Origin: Clostridia bacterium
Lineage (GTDB): Bacteria > Bacillota > DTU025
Length of the DNA stretch: 64,000 bases
NCBI GenBank assembly: GCA_034926675.1
Contig: JAYFQW010000010.1
Coordinates: 24,953-88,952, forward strand
Reading direction: 5' to 3'
Position numbers and translations under genes: made by a program. The first letter of the stretch is position 1, and every line of letters begins with the position of its first letter. Below are positions 7,792-16,341 of this stretch, piece after piece. The notes beneath the pieces were generated by a model, which saw only the letters and a list, made by a program, of their open reading frames with translations, was not told where the DNA came from and did no database searches.

Positions 7792-10700
7792 CTACTTGCC
7801 AATTGGGGCGCCCATTACGACAACTGGGAACTTGTCGTTCGCCACCGGCGCAGAGAGGGTCGGACGCTGTCCGGGCCTGATCTGCCAGGCGGTTATCAGC
7901 ATCACTATCTCCGTGTTCTTCGATGTCGTAGTCCGCTTCTTGAAGAACTCTCCGAAGATCGGCAAGTCTCCGAGGATAGGCACCTTGGCAAGACTTTGGA
8001 TCTCATCCCGGTGCACCAGGCCGCCGATGACTGCGGTCTCACCGCTCTTCACCGATACTACCGTCTCAAGCTCTCGAGTGCGTATCTGCGGGTAGTTCTG
8101 GGGAGTCCAACCCACGATTGAGCTTATCACAGGCTTCACCGTGGTCGTGATCATGCCGTCGTCGCTCACCTTGGGAGTGATGGACAGCTCGATTCCGGCA
8201 TCGATGAATTGCACTGTGTTGACTGCCTGCCCCTCCTGAACCTCCTGCACTATCACGGGGATCCTGTCGCCTATCAGGATCTTTCCCATCTTGCCGTCAA
8301 CGGTGAACGTGTGTTGGCGGCTGATGAGGGTGGCGGCGCCGGATTCCTCAAGCGCAGTGAGATTCGTCATGAAATCGAGGCTCACCGACGCCCACTCCCC
8401 GAGCGCGTTCTCTCCAAACTTGATGCCAGAGAACGACCAGTCAAGGCCGAGCTTTTGCGCGGCGTCGACGTTTATCTCCTCGAGCCTCGCCTCTATCAGG
8501 ACCTGAGGCAGCTCCTGATCAAACGCCTCTATGAGCTGCACCGCCCTGCCCTGCTCCGATTCGCTCGCTCGCACGATCACTGAAGACGTGCGGGAGTCCG
8601 ACGTGATGTCGCCCTTGATGAAGCTGGCGAGGCCGCTCTTCACGTCGGCGGGAACCGCATAGTTCAGCCTATACACCCTCGTAACGACTGGATCGGGCTC
8701 AGCGGCATTAACGGACGGAACATCGAGGCTCTTGACCACCGACTCCACATCCGTCATCGCGGCCTCAGGCGCCATGACGATCAGGGATTTTGTCCTGTCA
8801 TCCGCCTGAACCTTGCCTGACGGCACTACCAGACCAAGGGCGGTGCGAATCTCAGACGCAGACGCATGGGCGAGCCTGAACACCCTCATTACATCTGGCG
8901 GCGGGGCCGGCAGTTCCGGCGTCGGCGGAGCGGAGACTGAAATGTCGAGGCTGGCCACAAGTTCGCGCACTCGTGCATGAACAGACGGCGCGGCTTTTAC
9001 CAGCAGGGTGTTGGTTCTGAGTTCCACCTGCACATCCGCTGCTGGCGCCAGGAGGCCAACAGCAGCCCTGATGGACTCGGCGGATGCGTTTGCCATGCGG
9101 TAGGCCACAACCTCCGCAGGCTCTGGCTGCGCAGGCGGCACGGCAATTGGCTCAGGCGTAGGCATCGCCACCTCAACATCGAGCTTCCCGATGACCTGCA
9201 TCGCCTTGGCGAGCTTGGATTGGGTGGTCGCAAACACCAGCGAGTTAGTGCGCTCATCCACCGTAATGCTATCTCCGGGAATGATAGGCGCCAGAGCCTC
9301 ACGAACCTTTGCTGCAGGAGCGTACGCAAGCTTGATCACCTGCAAAGCCTCTGGATCGGCAGCCTGCGCCGGCTGCTGGAGGAGCGCCTCCGGGGCATCC
9401 TTGACGGCAGGTTCATGCTCTCCCTGGATTGGCGAGGCCACCTCGACATCCAGTTCACGGATTACCATCTTCGCCTGCTCCCTCTGGGCCGAGGTCCCCA
9501 CGATCACAATGGACCCAGTGCGCTCGTCGATGCTCAGTTTGGATGCTGGCATGGTGGGCGCCAGGGCCTCCCTCACCCTCGCCGGCTGAGCATAGGATAG
9601 CTTCACAACCTCGGCGATCTCAGGCTCTGGCTCACGTGGAGTTGGCGCAGCCTGCTTCTCCTGAACCTGCAAAGCTGGAATTGGCTCAGGCGCCTTCGGC
9701 GCGGCCACGTCGAGAAGAGCCACTATCTCTGCGGCCCGGGCCAGGTCATCAGGAACGCCGACCACCAGAACTGAGTTGGTTCTGGCGTCCGCCTGAATAG
9801 AGTCAGGCGAAATGACCAGCCCAAGCGCTGATTTCACCGAAACCGGATCAGCTTCGGCAAGCCTGAACACGCGGACTGTCCTCACAGGAGACGCGGGAGA
9901 CGGCACGAGAGACGGCGCAGCGGCCACGGGCTCAGTTTCGGCCAGAGCCGGTGCATCGACGAATGCCACCATCTCTTTCGCGCGGGAGAGTTCCTCTTCC
10001 GTTGCATACACCAGGACGGAGTTCGTCCTGACATCCGCCTGAACGGCACCGACCGGAAGCACAAGGGAAAGCGCTTCCTTGACCGCCAGGGCATCCGCAT
10101 TCACAAGCCGCAGCGCCTGCAGGACCTTCGCAGGCGCGAGAGACTCAGGCGCGGCAGTCTTCTGCGGCTCAGGCGCAACCTCGGCCTTCATCACGGGCTG
10201 CTTCTCCACCGCAGGCACATACGCGTCGAGCTCCGCGATGATCCTCCTGGCCTGGTCTCTCTGGGACGAGGTTCCCATGATAACTACCGATGAGGTTCGC
10301 TCGTCAACTGAGACCTTAGCCAGCGGAAGCATTGGCAAGAGAGCTTCACGCACCTTGGAGGGCAGCGCGTAAGCCAGGCGAACCACTTCTGCCGTTTCCG
10401 GTTCTGAACTTGGCTTCGCAGACTGGGCCGACTCGGTCTTCTCGAGAGCCTCCACTGGCGGGGCCTCGATATCCATCGCGGCCACGATCTCGGAAGCCAG
10501 CGCCAGCTCATCAGGGGTTCCGAATACCAGAAGCGACCCGGTTTTCTGATCGGCCTGCGCCCCATCAGGCGACATCACCAGCGAAAGCGCGCTTCGAACC
10601 GAGTTCGGCTCTGCGTAGGCAAGCCGGAATACCCGAAGTGACCTGGCAGGCGGCGACGCCTGAGGTTCTGCCGGGGCTTTCGCCTCAGCGGACTCCTTCG

Positions 10701-12045
10701 GCGCCATTGGTATGTCTATCAGGGATACGACTTCCTGGACCCTCGCGATCTCATCGGGAGACGCTCTGAGGATCAGTGAGTTCGTTCTCTGGTCAACACT
10801 GACTCTCGTCTGATCCAGAACAATGCTCAGCGCGGTGCGAGCCTTGTCGGCCTCCGCCCAGGCGAGCCTGATCACCTTCACAGCCTCTGCCGCCGGAGCA
10901 GCCTGCGGCTGAGTGACCGTCGCGTCCGCCTCATGCCGCCCAGAGGCTGCAAAGGCCGCTTCCGCTGTGGGTGCAGAAACACCCACGGCGGCATCAGGCG
11001 GCGCTGCGTCCACCTGGGCGATGATCTGCAGCGCTCTCTCCCGTGACGCCTCGTCCAACAGCATCACAAGGGTGTTCGTTCGCCCGTCAGCCTGCATCTT
11101 GTCGCGAGAGACCAATATGGAGAGAAGCCCGGCAACGGCGTCTGCCGGTGCATACTTGAGCTTCACTACCTCAAGCGACTCGAGGCGCGGAGCGGGGGCC
11201 TGTTGTAAAGCGGCTGCCAGTGCCGCCTCTGCCTGCGCCTTCGCGATTGCCTCCTGGGAATCGAGCTTCTCAGGGACAGGAATGTCGATGGCTGCGATGA
11301 TCTCAGCTGCCTGTGCCAGCTGTTCTGGACCTGCTACTACAAGAACGGAATTGGTGCGCACATCGATACCCACAGTGCCCGTTGGAAGCGCCAAACCCAG
11401 AGCAGTTTTCGCAGAGGCTGGATCCGAATGCTGGAGCCGGAATACCCTAAGCGACGGCCTCGCCTCCGGCTTGGGCGCAGGGGCGGGCTCAGCCGGAACG
11501 ATGGCCTCGGGAGGAGGTCCAACCGGAACGTCGAGCATGGCAATGATCTGCCGGATACTCTGCATATCAGCCGCGCTTCCGCGGGCGACAATAGAGTTGC
11601 TTCTGGCGTCAGGCTGGATCTTCCCTGTGCCCACCGATAGCTCCAGGGCTGGGACCACATCGGCAGTTTTTGCGTATGTAAGGGCGAACTTTTCAAGCAG
11701 GACTTTTTCGAATCCCCCTGCTGCCGCACCGGGCGGCGTAACTATCAGGCTCGATCCGACGATCCTGTACTCCACGCCAGTCGTGTACGCAACTAGCTTC
11801 AAGGCCTCGTCTATGCCCAGGTCCTTCAGGCGGATGGTGAGCGTGCCGCGGACCGCAGGATCGAGGACGATGTTCATGTTGCCCAGCTCAGCAAGGGCTC
11901 GGAACACCTCTGAGATCTCGGCGCCTTTGAGGTCGAGGCTCACTCGGCCGGCCTGCTCCCCGGCCACAGCCGGAACGGCGAAGATCAGACAAAGCAACAG
12001 CACAATCCCGTATATCGCCTGTCGTGCGTATCCGGCCTTTCTCAT
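7792..12045 (-). CDS. pilQ: Type IV pilus secretin PilQ with 13 repeated N-terminal modules
   Basis: A 1417-residue secretin. It has a signal peptide (YGIVLLLCLIFAVPAVAG), an N0/STN domain at about 33-105, then 13 copies of a 60-residue secretin_N (NolW/KH-like) module joined by Pro/Ala/Glu-rich linkers (module starts near residues 113, 198, 288, 387, 468, 551, 640, 722, 809, 899, 976, 1051 and 1119), and a C-terminal secretin beta-barrel domain at about 1180-1390 with the VPILGDLPIFGEFFKKRTT signature. Secretins form the outer-membrane gate for the pilus. Most PilQ proteins are 450-800 residues with one to a few such modules. The ATG overlaps the pilP stop (ATGA) and has GGAGGTGAG upstream. 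It is the last gene of the pilus operon. The clear barrel domain supports function. Confidence 0.93.
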   Translation of the reverse strand: MRKAGYARQAIYGIVLLLCLIFAVPAVAGEQAGRVSLDLKGAEISEVFRALAELGNMNIVLDPAVRGTLTIRLKDLGIDEALKLVAYTTGVEYRIVGSSLIVTPPGAAAGGFEKVLLEKFALTYAKTADVVPALELSVGTGKIQPDARSNSIVARGSAADMQSIRQIIAMLDVPVGPPPEAIVPAEPAPAPKPEARPSLRVFRLQHSDPASAKTALGLALPTGTVGIDVRTNSVLVVAGPEQLAQAAEIIAAIDIPVPEKLDSQEAIAKAQAEAALAAALQQAPAPRLESLEVVKLKYAPADAVAGLLSILVSRDKMQADGRTNTLVMLLDEASRERALQIIAQVDAAPPDAAVGVSAPTAEAAFAASGRHEADATVTQPQAAPAAEAVKVIRLAWAEADKARTALSIVLDQTRVSVDQRTNSLILRASPDEIARVQEVVSLIDIPMAPKESAEAKAPAEPQASPPARSLRVFRLAYAEPNSVRSALSLVMSPDGAQADQKTGSLLVFGTPDELALASEIVAAMDIEAPPVEALEKTESAQSAKPSSEPETAEVVRLAYALPSKVREALLPMLPLAKVSVDERTSSVVIMGTSSQRDQARRIIAELDAYVPAVEKQPVMKAEVAPEPQKTAAPESLAPAKVLQALRLVNADALAVKEALSLVLPVGAVQADVRTNSVLVYATEEELSRAKEMVAFVDAPALAETEPVAAAPSLVPSPASPVRTVRVFRLAEADPVSVKSALGLVISPDSIQADARTNSVLVVGVPDDLARAAEIVALLDVAAPKAPEPIPALQVQEKQAAPTPREPEPEIAEVVKLSYAQPARVREALAPTMPASKLSIDERTGSIVIVGTSAQREQAKMVIRELDVEVASPIQGEHEPAVKDAPEALLQQPAQAADPEALQVIKLAYAPAAKVREALAPIIPGDSITVDERTNSLVFATTQSKLAKAMQVIGKLDVEVAMPTPEPIAVPPAQPEPAEVVAYRMANASAESIRAAVGLLAPAADVQVELRTNTLLVKAAPSVHARVRELVASLDISVSAPPTPELPAPPPDVMRVFRLAHASASEIRTALGLVVPSGKVQADDRTKSLIVMAPEAAMTDVESVVKSLDVPSVNAAEPDPVVTRVYRLNYAVPADVKSGLASFIKGDITSDSRTSSVIVRASESEQGRAVQLIEAFDQELPQVLIEARLEEINVDAAQKLGLDWSFSGIKFGENALGEWASVSLDFMTNLTALEESGAATLISRQHTFTVDGKMGKILIGDRIPVIVQEVQEGQAVNTVQFIDAGIELSITPKVSDDGMITTTVKPVISSIVGWTPQNYPQIRTRELETVVSVKSGETAVIGGLVHRDEIQSLAKVPILGDLPIFGEFFKKRTTTSKNTEIVMLITAWQIRPGQRPTLSAPVANDKFPVVVMGAPIGK
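8518..11709 (-). repeat. Thirteen secretin_N module repeats inside pilQ
   Basis: Modules of about 60 residues recur every 70-95 residues. Each follows the pattern V-x-[RK]-L, then (A/S)AL, then a turn, D-x-R-T-x-S-[LIV]-[LIV]-V, then an A-x-x-[IV]-[IV] helix ending LD. Modules 5 and 8 resemble each other (RVFRL...DELALASEIVA against RVFRL...DDLARAAEIVA), and 6 and 9 likewise (VREAL...DERT...GTSSQRDQA against VREAL...DERT...GTSAQREQA). This suggests that a multi-module unit was duplicated. Confidence 0.85.
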
Positions 12046-12650
12046 CTGTGCTCACCTCCGAGTTGGTATCTGAGCTCCTTGCCTAGGAAGCTCACGGTTA
12101 TGGAGTCATCGGTGATGGATTTGACCACACCGCCATGGTAGGGCGAATCGCCAATGCCAAGCATCTGCGTCTGCCCGTCCACAGAAAGCAGTGCTATCTT
12201 ACGGAAATCGGCGCCGATCACCCCGGTTAGCGTCGCCTGCGGCGGTTCCGGCTCGGGAGAAGGGGGGGGCGGCGGCGCGGAGGGCTGCTCCGGCTCGAGG
12301 ACGATCTTCACGGGTTCAGGCGCCAGCGACTGAAACGGATCCCATCGGCCTGAACCAATAGGAGCGATCTCTTCCTCCGCCCGATTCGATCCCAGCGCGT
12401 CGCTTCGCTTGAGGAGCGGCTCGAGCTTCGGAGCAAGCCTTCCCGCAATCACAGGCATCGGCTCGGTGGGATTGACGAGGCCAAGCTTGATGGCGCCTCC
12501 GTGACTCATGAACCATACGAACCACGTGAGGGCAAGCGCCAGGATCACCAGGGATGCGATGGGCATCGCGCCGTATCGCCTCGCCTTTCCCCGCTCCGGC
12601 GCCACACCGGCTTCGGGGTCATTTCTTTGCTCCGTTTGGCCCAGATCCAT
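12042..12650 (-). CDS. Type IV pilus PilP-like inner membrane protein
   Basis: A 202-residue protein with one N-terminal membrane helix (MPIASLVILALALTWFVWF), a Pro/Glu-rich linker (QPSAPPPPPSPEPEPPQ) and a small C-terminal beta domain (ATLTGVIGADFRKIALLSV ... SVSFLGKELRYQL). This resembles the PilP or GspC homology-region fold that links the PilN-PilO platform to the secretin. Its position between pilO and pilQ supports the call. The ATG at 12648-12650 lies six bases after an AGG and overlaps the end of pilO by 32 bases; an upstream GTG at 12665 is the alternative. It lacks an obvious lipobox, unlike classical PilP, so the identity is by architecture and context. Confidence 0.75.
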   Translation of the reverse strand: MDLGQTEQRNDPEAGVAPERGKARRYGAMPIASLVILALALTWFVWFMSHGGAIKLGLVNPTEPMPVIAGRLAPKLEPLLKRSDALGSNRAEEEIAPIGSGRWDPFQSLAPEPVKIVLEPEQPSAPPPPPSPEPEPPQATLTGVIGADFRKIALLSVDGQTQMLGIGDSPYHGGVVKSITDDSITVSFLGKELRYQLGGEHR

Positions 12651-13260
12651 CGCCAACCTGATCACCGCCTTTCGCCCGCACGTAGGTAGTCATCTGCACT
12701 GTGGCCGATATGAGGCCTTCGGGGCCTTTGGATAGCTTGTCCTGCCAAGCGACGCCGCTTTCCGGAGACTCGGCCCTTGCGTTCAACGTGAAGCCATTCA
12801 TGTTGATCACCCTGGGGAGGGCGTCAAGGCCTTCAACGAAGTCGAGAATGTCGTTGTACTTCCCCACGATGCTCGCCGTGACCTGGACTTCCACGTACCT
12901 GCCTCGCTCCTTGCGTGCGCCCATGGTGATGTCGAGAATAGATGTGCCGGTCTTCCTAGAGACCGACTCAATGTCCCGGTACAGGTAGTGGATCGCGTCC
13001 TCCGATGGAACGAGATTCTCAAAACCTTCAAGCTCCGCGATAGCCGCTGAGAGCTCCTCCTCCGCTGCAGGCGCCCTTTTCAACTTGGACAGGTTGATAG
13101 TGAGCTTCGTGCCCTCATCGGCAAGCTGCGACTTCACCGAATCGTACTTCGCCGCCTGAGGCGCGAAGACGTAAGTGTAAAGCCCGGCCGCCGCGACCAC
13201 GCACAGCAGGATGATCAAGAGCTTCTGCTGCTTCGGACTTCCTCCAATCGCCAAGGCCAT
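12619..13260 (-). CDS. pilO: Type IV pilus assembly protein PilO
   Basis: A 213-residue bitopic membrane protein: short cytoplasmic start, one helix (LLIILLCVVAAAGLYTYVF), a coiled-coil segment (residues about 38-80, with KSQLADEGTKLTINLSKLK) and a ferredoxin-like domain with the motif VEVQVTASIVGKYNDILDFV, typical of PilO. PilO pairs with PilN and aligns the inner-membrane machine with PilP and PilQ. GGAGG lies eight bases before the ATG at 13258-13260; the frame open to 13290 adds ten residues without support. It is flanked by pilN (5 bases upstream) and pilP (overlap). Confidence 0.88.
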   Translation of the reverse strand: MALAIGGSPKQQKLLIILLCVVAAAGLYTYVFAPQAAKYDSVKSQLADEGTKLTINLSKLKRAPAAEEELSAAIAELEGFENLVPSEDAIHYLYRDIESVSRKTGTSILDITMGARKERGRYVEVQVTASIVGKYNDILDFVEGLDALPRVINMNGFTLNARAESPESGVAWQDKLSKGPEGLISATVQMTTYVRAKGGDQVGDGSGPNGAKK

Positions 13261-13265
13261 GCGCC

Positions 13266-13811
13266 TCACCTCCCTGGCTCTACCGCGCATTCAACATCAA
13301 AAGCGTAGACCCGGGCATCACCTGCCATGGATAGCTTCATCGACCCCACCCGAACTCCTGAGAACAACGGGGAGGCCTCCATGGCCAGGGCGGCCCTGGC
13401 TACCGACTCCAGCGAAAAGGCAGCAGCATCGACAGCAATGATCCGTTCAGGGGCAGCTGATAGAGATGACAGCCAGACATCCTGCGGAAGTATGCGCCTG
13501 ACCTCCCGGAGGACTCTTCCCGACGCAATGCCCTCCGACTTGATCGCACGAGCCTCGTCGATGAGAATCTGTATTTCCTTCGAACGCATCTGCACCTTCG
13601 TAAGCACGTCCATGTCTTGCTGCATGGAAGCAAGCTGCGCCTGCACCTGCCTTACTTCCTTCTCCATCTGTACAATGGAGAAGTGCCTGTAGGCGTAGAG
13701 GGCCGAGGCGCCGACCACTATCAGCTCAAGAACGACAATAGTGATGAGCTTCCTCGGCGTGACCCGCGGTCTGGCCTGTTCGCGATGTGGAAGGAGGTTG
13801 ATCTTGGTCAT
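13266..13811 (-). CDS. pilN: Type IV pilus assembly protein PilN
   Basis: The 181-residue product begins MTKINLLPHREQARPR; the INLLP motif in the cytoplasmic tail of PilN is the part that binds PilM. It is followed by one membrane helix (LITIVVLELIVVGASALYAY), a coiled coil (residues about 48-90) and a small alpha/beta domain. The start codon overlaps the pilM stop by four bases, so PilM and PilN are translationally coupled, in line with their binding in the complex. Confidence 0.9.
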   Translation of the reverse strand: MTKINLLPHREQARPRVTPRKLITIVVLELIVVGASALYAYRHFSIVQMEKEVRQVQAQLASMQQDMDVLTKVQMRSKEIQILIDEARAIKSEGIASGRVLREVRRILPQDVWLSSLSAAPERIIAVDAAAFSLESVARAALAMEASPLFSGVRVGSMKLSMAGDARVYAFDVECAVEPGR

Positions 13812-14935
13812 GAATCAGCCACCTCCCGAAGGGCAAGTCCGATCCCAACGGCTAGCATCGGCCCGAGTGTTGCAAGATCGCCTTTCGACAAGAGCTTCGG
13901 ACTGATCGCGAGGTTTCGGAGAGCGTCGCCTCTCCAGGTGGCCAGGCCGAGCTCTGCGGCGAAATACCGGTCGAGCCCCTCAAGCACAGACCCGCCGCCA
14001 GTGAGAACCACGCCAGTGACGCCCGCGTCCTGGCTTCTGGCCTCAAGCTGCAGATCGTGGTAGTCAAGCGACCTTCGCACATCCACCGCGATTGACGATG
14101 CCACTTGAAACACCGCATCCACTATCGCTCGGCCCCTATCGTCCGTCACGGGGCATTCGGATTCGTCTTCATACAGCCGAGCCTCGTCGATCTTGATCTG
14201 TTCGGCCTCATCGAAGCTCACGCCCAACCGCTCCGCTATTGCGGCAGTGAACGAATTCCCTCCTGTGGGCACGATCCGGGTGAACCTGAGCCTCTCGCCC
14301 TCTGCGATCACGATATCGGTGGTGCCCGCTCCAATGTCGATGTATGCCGTAGCTGCCCGCCCAGCCTTGGCTGAGTCTCCCTTCGGCTCCCAACGCAAGG
14401 CCCGCAGCACCGTAAATGGCTGCACATCGATGGCTATGGGACTGAGCCCTGCGAGTTCGATCGCTTTCACATGCGAATCCACGAGCCTCTTCTGAGAGGC
14501 CACGAGCATGACCTCCATATCCGGCGCATTCGGATCGGCCATCCCGTCGATGATCTCGAAATCCACCACGGCCTCTTCGATCGGGTAGGGGATGTACTTC
14601 TGCCCCTCCCACTTCAGAGCCTCGCGAACTTCCTCCGCAGGCATCCGCGGGAACTTCACGTGCCTAGCGATCACGCCCTGCCCGGCGATGGCCGCAACCA
14701 CCTGCTCCGACTTGAAGCGCCCAGCGGCAAGCCCGGCCTTGATCGCCTCAGCCACCAGCTCCGGCTGAGTAATCATGCCATCCTTCACTGCGTTCGCAGG
14801 CGTGAGCTGAACCGCCGCGCGGGCAAGCTGAACCGTTCCGGCCTTGCTTATGAGTTCAACGAGCTTGATCCGGCTCGTGCCTATGTCGAGCCCAACCATG
14901 CTCTTGGACTGCTTCGAAAATAGGTTCCATGGCAC
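13808..14935 (-). CDS. pilM: Type IV pilus actin-like ATPase PilM
   Basis: A 375-residue actin-fold protein starting MPWNLFSKQSKSMVGLDIG. Phosphate-loop motifs GLDIGTSRIKLVEL (near the N-terminus) and YIDIGAGTTDIVI, and the adenosine motif GVVLTGGGSVLEGLDRYF, identify PilM, with KWEGQKYIPYPIEEAV also typical. PilM is cytoplasmic and binds PilN. The frame opens at 14977; the GTG at 14933-14935 with AGGGGG nine bases upstream gives the normal N-terminus. It follows pilD after a 76-base gap that shows no clear signal. Confidence 0.92.
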   Translation of the reverse strand: MPWNLFSKQSKSMVGLDIGTSRIKLVELISKAGTVQLARAAVQLTPANAVKDGMITQPELVAEAIKAGLAAGRFKSEQVVAAIAGQGVIARHVKFPRMPAEEVREALKWEGQKYIPYPIEEAVVDFEIIDGMADPNAPDMEVMLVASQKRLVDSHVKAIELAGLSPIAIDVQPFTVLRALRWEPKGDSAKAGRAATAYIDIGAGTTDIVIAEGERLRFTRIVPTGGNSFTAAIAERLGVSFDEAEQIKIDEARLYEDESECPVTDDRGRAIVDAVFQVASSIAVDVRRSLDYHDLQLEARSQDAGVTGVVLTGGGSVLEGLDRYFAAELGLATWRGDALRNLAISPKLLSKGDLATLGPMLAVGIGLALREVADS

Positions 14936-15011
14936 CCGCCAGCACCCCCTAGGAGGAATCCATGCATGGGCATGCATATTACAATATGATTCGCCCTGTT
15001 CTGGGGAATTC

Positions 15012-15833
15012 CTACTCCCATCCGAGCAATCTCAATGCGAGATGTCCAAAGTAGACCGACAGCGCTCCTGCAATCGCCAGGAACGGACCAAACGGCATAG
15101 GATCTCGCCGTTTTTGCTTTCCACTGGCAATCCGCGCAATTCCAACAATCGCGCCAAACAAAGATCCGGCGAATAGGACCAGAAGCCCCAGCTTCCACCC
15201 AAGAAATGCACCGACCATGGCCATGAGCTTCACGTCTCCCCCGCCCATCCCACCGCGGCTGGCCGTTCCCACAATCCACACGACCCCGCCGCATACAATA
15301 AGGCCGATGAGAGAGAACGCAAACGACGACTGAGGAACGAATAGCGAGAAGATGAGCCCTGCAGCGATCCCAGGATACGTAATGGAATTCGGGATGAGGC
15401 CGGTGTTGATATCGGCAAAACAGGCGACAATCAGAAGTGATATGAACGCAGACCAGCATAGGCTGGTTATTGTAGGCCCGAAGGCCGCCATCGTCAAAGC
15501 AAAAAAGACCCCGGTGATGAGCTCCACCAGGGGATACTGCGGTGATATGCGAGCGGAGCAGTAACGGCATCTGCCGCGCAGGGCGACGTAACTTGCCACC
15601 GGAACCAGATCCCGCGGCTTGAGCGCGGCCCCGCACGCGGGGCAAGCCGATCCAGGCCAGGCGATGGATTTACGTCCCGGGAGGCGGCAGATGCAGACGT
15701 TCAGGAAACTGCCGACGAGGAGGCCGAGCACAAACGCGAAGGATTCAGATAGCAACAGCAACACCCTTTGCTGGATTCGCTTCGGAAAACGCACGACAAC
15801 ACGCAGCAGAGACAGCTCGTCCACCTGCTGCAA
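15012..15833 (-). CDS. pilD: Prepilin leader peptidase / N-methyltransferase
   Basis: A polytopic aspartic peptidase that cleaves and methylates prepilins in the inner membrane. Visible are GSFLNVCICRLP, the zinc-binding pairs CPAC and CRYC (Cys64, 67, 89, 92 in the 273-residue frame) and the two catalytic aspartates in ADINTGLIPN (Asp141) and GGMGGGDVKLM (Asp200). All family motifs are present, so it should be active. The start is uncertain: the TTG at 15833 directly follows the pilA-pilD stem-loop without a clear ribosome site, and TTG codons near 15761 or 15755 would remove about 25 residues while keeping the first helix. Confidence 0.9.
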   Translation of the reverse strand: MQQVDELSLLRVVVRFPKRIQQRVLLLLSESFAFVLGLLVGSFLNVCICRLPGRKSIAWPGSACPACGAALKPRDLVPVASYVALRGRCRYCSARISPQYPLVELITGVFFALTMAAFGPTITSLCWSAFISLLIVACFADINTGLIPNSITYPGIAAGLIFSLFVPQSSFAFSLIGLIVCGGVVWIVGTASRGGMGGGDVKLMAMVGAFLGWKLGLLVLFAGSLFGAIVGIARIASGKQKRRDPMPFGPFLAIAGALSVYFGHLALRLLGWE

Positions 15834-15834
15834 A

Positions 15835-15861
15835 CCCGAGCGACCATGATGGTCGCCCGGG
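15835..15861 (-). promoter_or_regulatory. Stem-loop between pilA and pilD (attenuator or mRNA-stabilising hairpin)
   Basis: A 13-bp inverted repeat (15835-15847 with 15849-15861) is separated by one base. In minus-strand RNA all 13 pairs can form, one as G-U. The RNA continues UUUGCAG, a very short U run. Placed between the pilin gene and the peptidase gene, it could lower downstream expression or protect the pilin message. Confidence 0.55.
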
Positions 15862-15901
15862 CAGCGCAGGCGTGGCGCAATCAGAATTGGGAAACCGAAT
15901 C

Positions 15902-16255
15902 CTAGTTGTTGTGGGGGTGCTTAGCACTAGCGCAGCTGACGACGCCTCCCGCGAGAGTATAGACGGTCGTTTTGTCGGCCGGGCACGTCGTCAATGAGTC
16001 AATGTTCTCAATGTACGGATTGCCATCTCGGTCTGCCAGAGTAGCGGGCAGCAGATTCGCGGGGTACTCTCCGTACTCAGCATAATACATGCTGACAGCC
16101 GTCTGGACAGTACGTAGGTTCGCATCACAGGCAGCCTCGCGTGCCTTGTCGGTCATGCCCTTGTACGCGGGCACTCCAACTGCAGCCAGCACCCCGATTA
16201 TCACGATGACGATCATCAGCTCCATCAGCGTGAAGCCCTTCTCGTTCTTTATCAT
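15902..16255 (-). CDS. pilA: Type IV major pilin (prepilin)
   Basis: The 117-residue prepilin starts MIKNEKGFTLMELMIVIVII. The leader of seven residues ends in Gly, cleaved before Phe, and Glu5 of the mature protein (FTLME) is present, as required for assembly. After the N-terminal helix comes a small globular domain with two cysteines (TTCPAD and VVSCAS) that could form the D-region disulphide. AGGAGGTGAAA precedes the ATG. It is the only pilin gene in the cluster, so it is the likely major pilin, with minor pilins (if any) encoded elsewhere. Confidence 0.93.
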   Translation of the reverse strand: MIKNEKGFTLMELMIVIVIIGVLAAVGVPAYKGMTDKAREAACDANLRTVQTAVSMYYAEYGEYPANLLPATLADRDGNPYIENIDSLTTCPADKTTVYTLAGGVVSCASAKHPHNN

Positions 16256-16308
16256 CCTGTTTCACCTCCTTCCAACATGGCATTGTTCCACACAATCGAT
16301 TAGCAGCT

Positions 16309-16328
16309 CGTCCGGCGCCGACCGGACG
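16309..16328 (-). other. Short hairpin between pilC and pilA
   Basis: CGTCCGG (16309-16315) pairs with CCGGACG (16322-16328) around a 6-base loop in the 86-base gap between the pilC stop and the pilA start. No T run follows on the minus strand, so it is more likely an RNA processing or stability element than a terminator. Confidence 0.4.
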
Positions 16329-16341
16329 CCTAGAATTGCAG

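Noticed and set aside
10913..12073. 386-codon plus-strand open frame opposite the pilQ repeats
   Set aside because: Mirror of the repeated pilQ modules; Ser/Ala-rich translation with no ribosome site or family.
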